This document shows, in pieces, positions 33,870 to 42,458 of a stretch of DNA of 64,000 nt (within the stretch, counting starts at the first letter, position 1; each line of letters begins with the position of its first letter). Source of the DNA: Paenibacillus phyllosphaerae (GTDB taxonomy: Bacteria; Bacillota; Bacilli; Paenibacillales; Paenibacillaceae); contig NZ_JACHXK010000027.1 in the NCBI RefSeq assembly GCF_014192105.1, positions 1 to 64,000 of the forward strand. Reading direction: 5' to 3'. The position numbers and the translations under genes were made by a program. The notes below the pieces were generated by a model, which saw only the letters and a list, made by a program, of their open reading frames with translations, searched no databases and was not told the DNA's origin.

Positions 33870-35108
33870 CTAAATGACCTCTCTGCGCTTACGTAAATAG
33901 AAATACAGAATAATGCCGCTTATCGCGCATAACGTTGCGCACAACCCGATAAATCCATACCCGGCTTGAAGTCCGCGGACGAGCCCTTCAGACGATTCTT
34001 CGCCGGCCCTATTCTTGGTCCAGTCGATAATGCCGCCGATCAGGTAATTGCCGATGACGCTGCCGAGTCCCATCATCGTCACGGTGAACGTAATCGCCGC
34101 GTCGCTGCCGGTCGGATACCGCTTGGCAATGAACGCCATGACCGTCGGGTAGATAATGGCGATGCCTATGCCGGATGCGGCAAACAGGAAGGCGAGCGGT
34201 TCGCCGCCCGCAATGGCGGCAAAGGTACAGAGCGCCGACAAGCCTGAGAAGATAATGAGCGACAGCGTGAACCCGATGCGATCGGTTATCGGCCCCAATA
34301 GAATCCGCGCAAGCGCGAAGCATAAGAAGAAGGCAGACAACATCCCCGAGGCGGTGACGGTATCCCAGTCATAGGCTTTCTCCAGGAAGTTAACCAGCCA
34401 CCCGCCTACAGCGAGCTCCGAAGTGACGCCGAACGATAAGATGAGCACCATGAACCAAATCACCGGGTCTCTCAGCAATTGCCTCATCGGAACCCGTTCC
34501 TCCTGCTTGATGTCATCCCCCGGAAACTTGCTTAACGCGGCAAAAACAATCGGGATCACGGACAACAGAAGCATCGCCAAATACATGCCGCGCCAGTCTA
34601 GCGTATAATCGTTGATCGTGACTTTCATCAGCCCTGTCGCAATAAGCGGCGCGACCGTCGAACTTAAGCCATAGAAGCCATGGGACAAGTTCATCATCGT
34701 GCCGGTGTTGCGTACGAAGATGCGGGCGCCTAGCACGGCAAGGGCAATCTCCAGCATGCCGTTCCCGATGTACATGAGAAAATAGGAAGCGGAGAACATA
34801 GCATAATAGTTGGATACGAAGATGAGTATGCCGGAAGCGGCCATCAGGCCGAAAGCGATAATCGTGACCCGCTTGATGCCCCAGATTCGCGTTAACACGG
34901 CCGTGAAGGAGCAGGCAATCAAGTAACCAAGGGCATTCAATGATAATAACGTGCCGAGCTGACCTTCACTGAGCGCAAAATCATACTGAATGCGCGGAAT
35001 GGCCGGACCTTTGATGTTCTCCGAGAATCCGAAGATGATAAAACCGATGAAAATGGTCGCCAATTGCATGGCATAAATCTTGTTGAATTTGGCTTTGGCC
35101 TTCTCCAC
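33870..35108 (-). CDS. MFS transporter, sugar-type
   Basis: This 412-residue protein has 12 hydrophobic segments. The N-terminal half contains GFSENIKGPAIPRIQYDFALSEG and LGYLIACSFTAVLTRIWGIKR, a motif-A-like loop. The layout resembles FucP/FHS-like sugar porters. It follows the ROK regulator by 28 bp in the same operon, so the two are likely controlled by the same sugar. The start is a GTG preceded by GGGGG. The substrate is unknown. Confidence 0.85.
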   Translation of the reverse strand: MEKAKAKFNKIYAMQLATIFIGFIIFGFSENIKGPAIPRIQYDFALSEGQLGTLLSLNALGYLIACSFTAVLTRIWGIKRVTIIAFGLMAASGILIFVSNYYAMFSASYFLMYIGNGMLEIALAVLGARIFVRNTGTMMNLSHGFYGLSSTVAPLIATGLMKVTINDYTLDWRGMYLAMLLLSVIPIVFAALSKFPGDDIKQEERVPMRQLLRDPVIWFMVLILSFGVTSELAVGGWLVNFLEKAYDWDTVTASGMLSAFFLCFALARILLGPITDRIGFTLSLIIFSGLSALCTFAAIAGGEPLAFLFAASGIGIAIIYPTVMAFIAKRYPTGSDAAITFTVTMMGLGSVIGNYLIGGIIDWTKNRAGEESSEGLVRGLQAGYGFIGLCATLCAISGIILYFYLRKRREVI

Positions 35109-35136
35109 GCTTCATTTCCCCCTGTATTGATATCGG

Positions 35137-36165
35137 TTATCGTCGCTCCGTAATTTGCAAGCGATAGGTTAAACTTTCTAATGTGGACGCAGCCATGCCC
35201 TGCATATATTCCTGATGCGTATCCTTCTGAATATGCAGTTCCGGCATATGTTCGGTTGGAATGTCCTTGAGACAGCCCGCAACCAGATCTTCAAGTTGAA
35301 CGCCACGCGGCAGCTCGCCTGTAAGGACGATCGCAATCGGATTCAATATCGCAATGATCGAGGTCAAGATCCGAACCGCAATCCGTACAAAACCTTCCTC
35401 GGTCAGCAGCTGATCCAACTGCTCTTCGCGTGTCATGCCCAAAGGTAAAAAGGACACCTCGCCGCCGAATTTCGTATTGCCGGTTAAGATTCGCCCGTCA
35501 ACGATTAAGCCTGCCCCGGGAAAATGGTTCTTCGGAAACGTGACGACGGCGAACGTTTTCTCTTCTTCGAAGTTCTGTAAATGGTAGAAACCGTACACCG
35601 TCATGTTCATATCGTTCTCAAGGACAGTCGTTACTTCATACTTGTCTTCTATATAGGGACCTAACGGCTGGCCTGCCAGATCCGGAACGTCACACACCCC
35701 GATGATCCCGCGACGGACGACCCCCGGTATGCCAATGCCGATCGCGATAGCATGCGCATGCTCGCTCAACAGTCGGCCGATTAAGCTGTCGACCGCTTCG
35801 ACATCGATATGCTGCAGCTGCAGTTCAGCCTCTTGAAGCGTTTCGCCGACCAGGTTCACGACGCGGTAGCAGATCGAGTGGTTCCCTCCCTCCGTCTTGA
35901 CAAGCAGACAGATGGCGCAGCCAAAATCGACGTTGTACTTATATTTCTTGGCCGGTCGGCCCCCGTTCGGTTCATCCGGTTCCAGCTCGATCGCCTCGCC
36001 TGCCGCGACCAAATCGTTCAAGATGCTCCCGCATGTGGCGACGCTCAGCTTCGTTAGATTGGCGATGGAGGCTTTGGTGCTGACGCCCTGCACTTTCAAC
36101 GCGTTCTTGATGAGTTCCACATTCATTTTCTTGACTTGAATCGTATTATGGGTGACAGGTGGCAT
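35137..36165 (-). CDS. ROK family transcriptional regulator
   Basis: A protein of about 342 residues has an N-terminal winged helix (TKASIANLTKLSVATCGSIL) and a C-terminal ROK sugar-kinase-like fold: AIAIGIGIPGVVRRG and VLENDMNMTVYGF match sugar-binding segments. The classic ROK zinc motif (CxCGxxGC) is absent, as in some regulators. It likely represses its own operon with the MFS transporter until a sugar binds. ATG 36165 is preceded by GGGG; a later ATG at 36126 is possible. Confidence 0.88.
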   Translation of the reverse strand: MPPVTHNTIQVKKMNVELIKNALKVQGVSTKASIANLTKLSVATCGSILNDLVAAGEAIELEPDEPNGGRPAKKYKYNVDFGCAICLLVKTEGGNHSICYRVVNLVGETLQEAELQLQHIDVEAVDSLIGRLLSEHAHAIAIGIGIPGVVRRGIIGVCDVPDLAGQPLGPYIEDKYEVTTVLENDMNMTVYGFYHLQNFEEEKTFAVVTFPKNHFPGAGLIVDGRILTGNTKFGGEVSFLPLGMTREEQLDQLLTEEGFVRIAVRILTSIIAILNPIAIVLTGELPRGVQLEDLVAGCLKDIPTEHMPELHIQKDTHQEYMQGMAASTLESLTYRLQITERR

Positions 36166-36186
36166 ACATGCTCAACCCCTTATTTA

Positions 36187-36245
36187 GATACTTTTTATAA
36201 CTATTTTAATAAGTGGAGTATACCGTTCCCCGGATGTGAAGTCAA
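36187..36245 (-). promoter_or_regulatory. ROK operon promoter and AT-rich operator candidate
   Basis: On the minus strand a -35 TTGACT and a -10 TATACT are separated by exactly 17 bp (36217-36245). Directly downstream lies an AT-rich imperfect inverted repeat, ACTTATTA with TATAAAAAGT, where a ROK protein could bind. Confidence 0.6.
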
Positions 36246-36255
36246 TTATAGGCTA

Positions 36256-36284
36256 AAAAATAACCGCCTATTGAAGGGCGGTGT
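36256..36284 (-). terminator. Terminator after the TPR-like gene
   Basis: On the minus strand ACCGCC pairs with GGCGGT, followed by TATTTTTTAG. It lies between the TPR-like gene and the ROK promoter. Confidence 0.7.
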
Positions 36285-36341
36285 CATTCCTTTGCTTCCA
36301 AAAAACAGGGAGCAACGGAGCATAAAGGTGCGTGACGAATG

Positions 36342-37178
36342 TTACTCTTGAATTACTGCAACAAGACCATATTCGAAGAACAAGTATTTTCCATAGGGGT
36401 AGGACCATAACTCATTCACACTGTATTTCCCATTGGCTTTGGCTATGTCTTGCGGTTCACCCCACGATGTCTTTCGCACCTCATCCCTTGTCATGCTAAT
36501 GGCAGGCAGATATTCAGCCATAGGTAAACCTGAATATGGACTTCCTGTCTTTTGTGCTAGATATTCGTTCTTCATCTTCAGATACTCGCTGCGACTTCCT
36601 TCAATCATGCTTATCATTTTTAAGTATGCTGAAGCATCTTTATAGTGCTTAATGTTTTGAAATCCTAGCTTTGCTTTCGTAATTTCGCTTGCTTGATAAT
36701 TCTGTTTTGCGTGATCGTATGTGCTTGCTATAAGTTGTAAATCTGCATCTTTATATCCTGCAAGACTGGCAAACTGGTTAGCGGCACGAGCAAACTGACC
36801 TTCTCTCCTATACTGTTCCCCTAACAAATATCTAGATTCGCGATACAAATCCTGTCCATCCAGATAGTCACCGACAAGAAGAAAATATTTTGCCGCTTCC
36901 GAGTATTCACCTTCAAAAAATAATTTCTTTCCTTGGAGATACCGGCTTTTGATTAAGCGAGATTCCGAATCATTGTATACGTCTAGAGATGAATAAATCT
37001 GGCTGGCTTCTTCATAATCACCGTCATTGAATTGAATGCTCGCAAATTGATACTTCAAATAAGAGTCGATGTTAAAAAAGCTCATGATGAAGAGACATGT
37101 GGCGACCAATGACATACCCGCAATAGCAATTGCAATGCGTACACGGTTCTTTATACGTGGTGATTTCTCTGTTTTCAC
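36342..37178 (-). CDS. Membrane-anchored TPR-like protein of unknown function
   Basis: A 278-residue protein has one N-terminal transmembrane helix (IAIAIAGMSLVATCLFIMSFF) and an extracytoplasmic helical-repeat region. The repeats share the pattern F-x-x-G-x-Y-x-x-A-x-x-x-F/Y followed by Y-x-D, for example FNDGDYEEASQIYSSL, FFEGEYSEAAKYFLLVGDYLDG and YRREGQFARAANQF. A C-terminal domain has WGEPQDIAKANGKYSVNELWSY, a SmpA/OmlA-like small fold in appearance. The gene is clearly more AT-rich than its neighbours, so it may be acquired. The function is unknown. Confidence 0.7.
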   Translation of the reverse strand: MKTEKSPRIKNRVRIAIAIAGMSLVATCLFIMSFFNIDSYLKYQFASIQFNDGDYEEASQIYSSLDVYNDSESRLIKSRYLQGKKLFFEGEYSEAAKYFLLVGDYLDGQDLYRESRYLLGEQYRREGQFARAANQFASLAGYKDADLQLIASTYDHAKQNYQASEITKAKLGFQNIKHYKDASAYLKMISMIEGSRSEYLKMKNEYLAQKTGSPYSGLPMAEYLPAISMTRDEVRKTSWGEPQDIAKANGKYSVNELWSYPYGKYLFFEYGLVAVIQE

Positions 37179-37302
37179 GTTATCCCCCTTATCGCCCTGC
37201 TAACGCAACTCAGGGAATTATACCCATATTAAGTTCCAATATCTAGTTATTTTTTCGTATCGTTTTTCCCATTCCCCTCTCTTGCTCCGCTGACCACGAC
37301 AA

Positions 37303-37340
37303 AAATGCCTACCATCGACAACTTGTCAACGGTAAGCATT
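37303..37340 (-). terminator. Terminator of the DoxX-ArsR-SRPBCC-YdeI operon
   Basis: On the minus strand ATGCTTACCGTTGACAAG pairs with CTTGTCGATGGTAGGCAT with small mismatches, and TTTTTGTCG follows. It is just past the YdeI-like gene. Confidence 0.7.
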
Positions 37341-37351
37341 CTTATAAATCT

Positions 37352-37945
37352 CTAATCGTCTATTCCCTTGCCTTCGAGAATCGGCTGGATGTACTTTTCG
37401 ATCCTAGCCACGCGCGTCTTGGATTGTTTGGCTTGCGCGAAATAATACAGGTAGGCGCGTTGTCGGCCCGGCGTCAGCGCTTCGAACGCTTCTTTCAAGG
37501 CGGGAAGCTCGTCGAGTTTCTGCTGGAACTCTTCAGGCATGCTGTATTCGGTCGTCTTTTTATACTCCACGGTCTGACCGGATTTCTCCACCTCTATGGC
37601 TTCATAGATGTAGGCTTTAATCGTTGCTTCCATATCTATGATTTGTTGCACGTTGGTGAATCGAAGCTGGCGCGCCGCCTGTACGTTCTCCGTCTGCTGG
37701 ATGAGGATGCCATGGACATCTTTCAACAGGGCGCCCTTGTGGAACAGAAGCGCACAATACTCCTTGAACCCGTGGATCAACACGATGTTCTTATCCTCCA
37801 GCGTATAACAGGGATGCATCCATTTGAAGTCCTCCGTTAACCCGCAATCAAGGACGATCTTCCGGAGCTTCTCGAATTCTTCCTTCCATGTTTTCGCTTT
37901 ACGCAGAAAACCGTCAACCTTCGGATTCGTTACGCGAGTCGTCAT
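37352..37945 (-). CDS. YdeI/OmpD-associated family protein with DUF1801-like domain
   Basis: A protein of about 197 residues has an N-terminal DUF1801/YdhG-like part (EEFEKLRKIVLDCGLTEDFKWMHPCYTLEDKNIVLIHGFKEY) and a C-terminal YdeI tail (LKEAFEALTPGRQRAYLYYFAQAKQ, RVARIEKYIQPILEGKG). It is soluble with no known enzyme activity; members are linked to stress and antimicrobial-peptide tolerance. The ATG at 37945 has AGAGGAG eight bases upstream and is better than the track's longer upstream start. It is the last gene of a four-gene operon. Confidence 0.88.
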   Translation of the reverse strand: MTTRVTNPKVDGFLRKAKTWKEEFEKLRKIVLDCGLTEDFKWMHPCYTLEDKNIVLIHGFKEYCALLFHKGALLKDVHGILIQQTENVQAARQLRFTNVQQIIDMEATIKAYIYEAIEVEKSGQTVEYKKTTEYSMPEEFQQKLDELPALKEAFEALTPGRQRAYLYYFAQAKQSKTRVARIEKYIQPILEGKGIDD

Positions 37946-37995
37946 TAAGGGCACTCCTCTTCCGTTATTGGGTCGTTCCTCATTAATGGCTGCGA

Positions 37996-38418
37996 TTATA
38001 CCGACAAAACGTTCTCCAGTTCGCCGCACCATTTGCTCCAGCCATACTTAGCGCCATTGAGCGCCGGAGCCGTCGAGATGCCAGATTGTTCGAGGTGAAG
38101 ATTAACTTTACCCTCGCCAAGATCCTGCAGCGTCCAGACGATCGTGTGCTTTTCTTCCCCGCTAGCCCATGTGTAAGACAGCTTGTGGGGTTCATCCACG
38201 ATCAGCACTTCGCCGTCGATCACGCCGTCCCACCATTCGGTCGGCTGCGTCCGGAACTGAAACCGATGTCCCACTTCAGCCTTGAAATTATTCTCCATCG
38301 GTATGCCGGTCTGAATGTTCGCGATCCACTTGGCCAGCTTGCCGGAATCGGTCAGGGCCGTCCACAGCTTCTCGATCGTTGTCGTGTATTGATGATCCAG
38401 GTTCAACGTTAAACTCAT
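37996..38418 (-). CDS. SRPBCC (AHSA1-like) domain protein
   Basis: A protein of about 140 residues of the START/Bet v1-like AHSA1 group contains TIEKLWTALTDSGKLAKWIAN near the start, WWDGVIDGEVLIVDEPHKLSYTW in the middle and SKWCGELENVL at the end. These form a ligand-binding helix-grip cavity. The start ATG at 38418 overlaps the stop of the ArsR gene by four bases, which gives translational coupling and supports this start. ArsR-SRPBCC pairs are common; the ligand is unknown. Confidence 0.9.
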   Translation of the reverse strand: MSLTLNLDHQYTTTIEKLWTALTDSGKLAKWIANIQTGIPMENNFKAEVGHRFQFRTQPTEWWDGVIDGEVLIVDEPHKLSYTWASGEEKHTIVWTLQDLGEGKVNLHLEQSGISTAPALNGAKYGWSKWCGELENVLSV

Positions 38419-38744
38419 TCTTCTTCCTCCTCTAATAGGTGCTGCAAGCGCAGCATATTGGCACGCCAGAATTTGGTGTAGTAAGCTGTCCAATCGTGAA
38501 TTTCTTGGAGCGGGGCGGCATTCAGTCGGAATCGCGTTTCTCTGCCGACTTTCCGGTCCAGGACCAGTCCGGCCTCTTTAAGAATGGTCAAATGCTTGGA
38601 TACCGCAGTACGCCCCATGGGAAACTGCACCGTTAGTTCATGCAGCGGAATCTCCTCAGCTTCAGCTAAAAGACGAATCAGTCGACGCCTAGTCGGATCT
38701 GCGATCGCGTCAAAAACATCCCGCCCCTGGTTGTTCTCGCTCAC
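38415..38744 (-). CDS. ArsR family regulator (SRPBCC-linked subgroup)
   Basis: This 109-residue winged-helix repressor contains VFDAIADPTRRRLIRLLAEAEEIPLHELTVQFPMGRTAVSKHLTILKEAGLV, the signature of the ArsR group that precedes SRPBCC genes. No metal-binding cysteines are present. It probably represses the DoxX-led operon by binding the two inverted repeats around 39278-39324. The order is DoxX, ArsR, SRPBCC, YdeI. Confidence 0.93.
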   Translation of the reverse strand: MSENNQGRDVFDAIADPTRRRLIRLLAEAEEIPLHELTVQFPMGRTAVSKHLTILKEAGLVLDRKVGRETRFRLNAAPLQEIHDWTAYYTKFWRANMLRLQHLLEEEEE

Positions 38745-38778
38745 AACAGTCCCTCCTAATCAAGTATCTGTAATAGTG

Positions 38779-39201
38779 CTAATGTTGGTATGTCAGAGAA
38801 GCGTTTATCTCTCCACCTCCTGATAGTATACGATTTTTCGGGCGCAAAGCCCAAGATAGGATAGACAGCAGCGCATAAGCAAGCGGAAGGATAACATTAA
38901 AGCCGTGATCGCCATAATCGTGAGCGAAGATGTGGGACAAGGATGCACTCGACATAAGGAAGAAAATACCTGCGTATGCCCATTCTTTCAGCCGCGGAAG
39001 GCCTGGCACGACAATCGCGATCACGCCGAGCAGTTTCCAAATTCCAAGTATGGTCATGATGTACACGGGATATCCAAGATTCGTCACTAGCTCGAGATTG
39101 CCCCCAACCTGCATCAACTGGCCGATTCCGCTTAACGTAATTGCCGCTGCCAGCAGCAAAGTGACGGACCAGTACGCGATCGTTCTCCCTCTCATGCTCA
39201 T
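38779..39201 (-). CDS. DoxX-like membrane protein
   Basis: A 140-residue protein with four hydrophobic helices contains WSVTLLLAAAITLSGIGQLMQ, LGYPVYIMTILGIWKLLGVIAIVVPGLPRLKEWAYAG and LPLAYALLSILSWALRP. It matches the DoxX/DoxD-like family. Its physiological role is unclear, with links to oxidative stress. It is the first gene of the operon, with GAGGAGG before the ATG, 34 bp ahead of ArsR. Confidence 0.88.
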   Translation of the reverse strand: MSMRGRTIAYWSVTLLLAAAITLSGIGQLMQVGGNLELVTNLGYPVYIMTILGIWKLLGVIAIVVPGLPRLKEWAYAGIFFLMSSASLSHIFAHDYGDHGFNVILPLAYALLSILSWALRPKNRILSGGGEINASLTYQH

Positions 39202-39277
39202 TCAACTTCCTCCTCAATATGGTTTCGGCTACCTCTAGTTACATACTGACCAAGTTACGAATGGTGAATCGATAATC

Positions 39278-39332
39278 GGACACCATTTGGTGACGCTTTT
39301 ATTATAAGACACCTTTTGGTGTCCTGTCAACG
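39278..39332 (-). promoter_or_regulatory. Near-consensus promoter with two operator copies before DoxX
   Basis: On the minus strand TTGACA and TATAAT are separated by 18 bp. The spacer contains the palindrome GACACCAAAAGGTGTC (39308-39323 on plus: GACACCTTTTGGTGTC). A second copy, GACACCATTTGGTGAC (39279-39294), lies just downstream of the -10 box. Such placement fits tight repression by the ArsR protein of this operon. Confidence 0.72.
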
Positions 39333-39350
39333 GATTTACCGCTAGCTTGC

Positions 39351-39385
39351 GAAAAATAAAAAAAGCCGCTGGTTTGCGGCTTTTG
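39351..39385 (-). terminator. Terminator of the biosynthetic cluster transcript
   Basis: GCCGC (39365-39369) pairs with GCGGC (39376-39380). On the minus strand TTTTTTTATTTTT follows. It lies downstream of the 13-bp repeats and the last cluster gene. Confidence 0.72.
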
Positions 39386-39399
39386 GGTATTCAATCTAT

Positions 39400-39477
39400 G
39401 CATTACGCTTGTGCATTACGCTTGTGCATTACGCTTGTGCATTACAATTGCTCATTACGCTTGTGCATTACGCTTGT
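39400..39477. repeat. Six tandem 13-bp repeats
   Basis: GCATTACGCTTGT occurs at 39400, 39413, 39426 and 39465 exactly, with variants at 39439 (GCATTACAATTGC) and 39452 (TCATTACGCTTGT). The array fills the gap between the BtrH-like gene's stop codon (39481) and its terminator. The copies are too short and have no spacers, so this is a minisatellite, not a CRISPR. Confidence 0.85.
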
Positions 39478-39480
39478 GGA

Positions 39481-40458
39481 CTACGCAGCCTCTCTCGCTA
39501 ACCGATTCACCCGCTCGACCAATTCCTTCTCGATCCGGGCAATCTCTTTCATCATGCGAACGACACTCTGCTTGATCGGTTCCGCCGTTTCGCCCATGAG
39601 ATCCATTTTGTACAGCATGCGCCGTACGCTCATCCATTGATTGGCGACCGTCCAGAACTGGTCGGCCAGTGCCAGCATATCCGCAGATTCATATTGCTCC
39701 CCGATGAATCTCAGCGCGTGCGAGTATCCGACCCGGATCTCCATCAGGACGACGAAGCCCATGTGAAACGGCGTCGCGATAAAGTCGGGACAGTCTCGCT
39801 GCTCCTTATGGATATCCAGTCTGCGGTCAATCTCTTCAATGAGCAAGAACATCCCGCGGTTGGTCTCGTCGTTGTTGAATCGGTTCGCCCGCTCCACAAG
39901 CGCGCCCAGCACCTCCGCATACGACAGCGGATCAGGCTCTGACAACGTCACCAACTTCACTTCCGTCAGGCCGGAATCGAATAGCTCGAACGGCAGCCTC
40001 TGATCCGATTTGCTAAAATACGGGTCCGCGCAAATGAATTGTTCGGCCTCTTGATCGACGCCAACGATGATGAAATGATGATGCTCGTTGTGGTACTTCT
40101 GGAACCCCCAATCCCATGGGCACCAATAGGCGTCAAAGGCGACGAGCACAGGCATCCGGCCGCTGTCTTCGCTATCGAGAAAATACGCTACTTCGCGGCT
40201 GGAGCGTCTGCCTACTTTCGTAATCGCAATGCCATGGAAGTTCTTCAGGTCGTCGACATTCTCGCGATATCGCAGCTCGAACAGATCGCCGATCCGGTCG
40301 CTCACTTTCTCTTCATGGTAATGAAAAGTCCAATTCCACAGAAGGTACAGCTCATACCTGCGTCCAAGATGGCCGGCGATCGTGGCGATGCAATCTTCCA
40401 TGCACATGAAGCCTGCGTCGCCGTCGACTCTCGGCACCTTCTCGATGGTCAGCTCCAT
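39481..40458 (-). CDS. BtrH-like N-terminal domain protein (C39-like acyltransferase candidate)
   Basis: This 325-residue soluble protein has the BtrH_N pattern: a conserved cysteine near the start (C23 in MCMEDCIATIAGHL), then WNWTFHY, and a C39-like His-Asp segment, HHHFIIVGVDQEAEQFICADPYF. BtrH in butirosin biosynthesis transfers the ACP-bound gamma-glutamyl side chain to the aminoglycoside. Here an ACP and an ATP-grasp ligase are encoded in the same cluster, so transfer of an ACP-bound acyl or aminoacyl group to the product is a reasonable role. The C-terminal half is helical. It is the last gene of the cluster, 12 bp after a methyltransferase gene. Confidence 0.7.
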   Translation of the reverse strand: MELTIEKVPRVDGDAGFMCMEDCIATIAGHLGRRYELYLLWNWTFHYHEEKVSDRIGDLFELRYRENVDDLKNFHGIAITKVGRRSSREVAYFLDSEDSGRMPVLVAFDAYWCPWDWGFQKYHNEHHHFIIVGVDQEAEQFICADPYFSKSDQRLPFELFDSGLTEVKLVTLSEPDPLSYAEVLGALVERANRFNNDETNRGMFLLIEEIDRRLDIHKEQRDCPDFIATPFHMGFVVLMEIRVGYSHALRFIGEQYESADMLALADQFWTVANQWMSVRRMLYKMDLMGETAEPIKQSVVRMMKEIARIEKELVERVNRLAREAA

Positions 40459-40470
40459 GAATCGAACACC

Positions 40471-41430
40471 TCATCTCTCTTTCATCAGATTCAATATCCG
40501 ATACTGCCGTTTGCCCTGCTTCATATCCTCGTACTTGGGAGACCCCGGCACAGCGATGAAATCGCGGATATCCGGAATGTTGAGGTCCGCGCCTGCCGTA
40601 CCTGCAATCCCTTGCGAACCCGTCCGCTGCTTGGCATTCTCGTCGCAGGAGAGCAGCACGTTCGAGGTTACGTCTTGATTCCGGGTAATGGCGAAGCCCG
40701 CCTCCCGCAACATCCGCACATTCCGTTCGACATCCTCCATCACCATCAGTTCGGAATAGAGCATAATGCCGCCAGGTCTTAGAATCCGGTATACCTCTTC
40801 ATAGAACTTCCCGCGATTGGGATAAGCATGCGCCGATTCCATATTCACCACGACATCGAAGCTTTCATCCGCATAAGGTACATGCTCCGCGTCGCCCACG
40901 ACGAAGAAGACGCCGCTCTTGCGGTTCCTTGCGCCGCAATACGCAATGTTGGCCTCGCATAGATCGAGGCCAATAACAGATTCCGGCTCGTAATAGTTCA
41001 TCATCGCCGACACGTTGCCGCCTCGGCCGCAGCCAATATCGATGATATCCAGGCCGCGAAGAACGTTATCGCCTACGACCTCGAGCAGCAGCTTGACGGA
41101 GTTGCGATTCAAGCAATAGTCATCAAGTGTAATCGCTGCGTATTGCGGATTACCGTTCGCCACGTAGCCGAAGTTGAGGAAGGTCGCGAACCGGCCTACA
41201 CCGGTAAGTTCGAGCGATTTGGCAATTTCCGTATAATCCGAGATTTCGCCTGCCTTCACGTCCCATTCTTCGGCGCTCTTATGCCTCAGCTGATCGTCAA
41301 GCATCATCGCATATCCGCGATCAATCCGATACATCGCGTCGCAGCGATGACAGAGCAGGAACGATTCAACTTGCGTTAGTGCACCTTTGCAGCTGGAGCA
41401 TACCAACCTTCCTTGCAGCTCCTTCAACAT
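40471..41430 (-). CDS. Class I SAM methyltransferase with N-terminal zinc ribbon
   Basis: A protein of about 319 residues has an N-terminal Trm112-like zinc ribbon (CSSCKGAL, then CHRCDAMYRID, four cysteines) and a class I methyltransferase domain: motif I LDIIDIGCGRGGNVSAMM, acidic VIGLDLCEANIAYC and VPYADESFDVVVNMESAHAYPN. It probably methylates the cluster's product. I chose ATG 41430, which has GGGGG nine bases upstream; a GTG at 41502 and an ATG at 41496 would add about 22-24 residues with weaker sites. Confidence 0.88.
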   Translation of the reverse strand: MLKELQGRLVCSSCKGALTQVESFLLCHRCDAMYRIDRGYAMMLDDQLRHKSAEEWDVKAGEISDYTEIAKSLELTGVGRFATFLNFGYVANGNPQYAAITLDDYCLNRNSVKLLLEVVGDNVLRGLDIIDIGCGRGGNVSAMMNYYEPESVIGLDLCEANIAYCGARNRKSGVFFVVGDAEHVPYADESFDVVVNMESAHAYPNRGKFYEEVYRILRPGGIMLYSELMVMEDVERNVRMLREAGFAITRNQDVTSNVLLSCDENAKQRTGSQGIAGTAGADLNIPDIRDFIAVPGSPKYEDMKQGKRQYRILNLMKER

Positions 41431-41536
41431 ACGGCTGAACCCCCAAGTAACAGGTTGCGACCCTGGTTCCCGCTTGAACGATCGAAGCCGCGACATGGCC
41501 ACGGCTTCTCGCCAAGCCCCCTAATCAGGCCGGTTC

Positions 41537-42451
41537 TTATTGTTGCGGATCTACGATCTTCACCGGATTCGATCGGCTCTTCGCGTATACGTTGTAGTAA
41601 TCCGGAATATTGAGATCGTCGTAATAGTCGATTAGACAATCGAATCCATTCGTGTGAAAAATCTGCTCCAATCGAGCGATTTGCTCCTCGTTCAAGCCAT
41701 GAACCTCCATCACAATCTGGCTGATCTTGCCCCAATCCTCCGCGGCAATGCCTTCGAGCACTTCGAACTCGCTCTTCTCCACGTCGATCTTGAGCAGATC
41801 CACCTGGTTCAGCGCATAGTTGCGCATAAGCTCCGAGATCGTCGTCAGCTTACAACGGAAGATTTGCTCATTCAATAGCTTAGGCGCCATCAGATGATCG
41901 ACGAACCGGTTCAGCGTCTTCGGATCGGCGAACTCATCCCGGTAATGGTTCAGCAAGCCGTACCGGAGATCCTGATCATGGTTCTCCCGGTATTTGAGCT
42001 GCACGGAATCGGTGGACATCGTCGGAAAATAAGCAAAATCCGCTTCCTTGTTCGCATTGGAAAGCCCGCAGTTGACGACCGTTACGTTCGGCAATTGTCC
42101 CGTGTTCATCGTCAAGATGTCGTATGTGGGCGGCAACGGCTCGAACGCATACACCGTGCAAGTGTCGCTCTTGCTGTTCACGAACAACGTGAATATGCCG
42201 ATATTCGCGCCGACGTCCATGACCGTGGCATGTTCCGGAAGCGTGATGCCGTGCTTGAAATACATTTCTTTGCGGAAAATCTCGTTATAGAGAAACTCGG
42301 TCTCGCCTTCGTTGTTCTGGTAGATCTCCAGACCATTGGGCAGCTGTTTTTTTACGACGGCCGGAGACGAAGTTTGTTCTTGCCCGGTTGTTCGCAATCG
42401 GATCACCTCTTCAATAGGATAGGTTCGCTCGATGAGCCCATTAGCCTCCAT
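41537..42451 (-). CDS. FkbM family methyltransferase
   Basis: A protein of about 304 residues contains ATVMDVGANIGIFTLFVNSKS (motif I), VYAFEPLPPTYDILTMN and a C-terminal VDLLKIDVEKSEFEVLEGI, which together define the FkbM O-methyltransferase family. Members methylate hydroxyls of sugars, macrolides and other metabolites. In this cluster it could methylate the sugar or the core scaffold. The start overlaps the permease's 3-prime region by translational coupling; the exact ATG is uncertain. Confidence 0.9.
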   Translation of the reverse strand: MEANGLIERTYPIEEVIRLRTTGQEQTSSPAVVKKQLPNGLEIYQNNEGETEFLYNEIFRKEMYFKHGITLPEHATVMDVGANIGIFTLFVNSKSDTCTVYAFEPLPPTYDILTMNTGQLPNVTVVNCGLSNANKEADFAYFPTMSTDSVQLKYRENHDQDLRYGLLNHYRDEFADPKTLNRFVDHLMAPKLLNEQIFRCKLTTISELMRNYALNQVDLLKIDVEKSEFEVLEGIAAEDWGKISQIVMEVHGLNEEQIARLEQIFHTNGFDCLIDYYDDLNIPDYYNVYAKSRSNPVKIVDPQQ

Positions 42452-42458
42452 AAGCCTG

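Noticed and set aside
39400-39477. CRISPR array
   Set aside because: Units of 13 bp are contiguous without spacers, and no cas genes are near.
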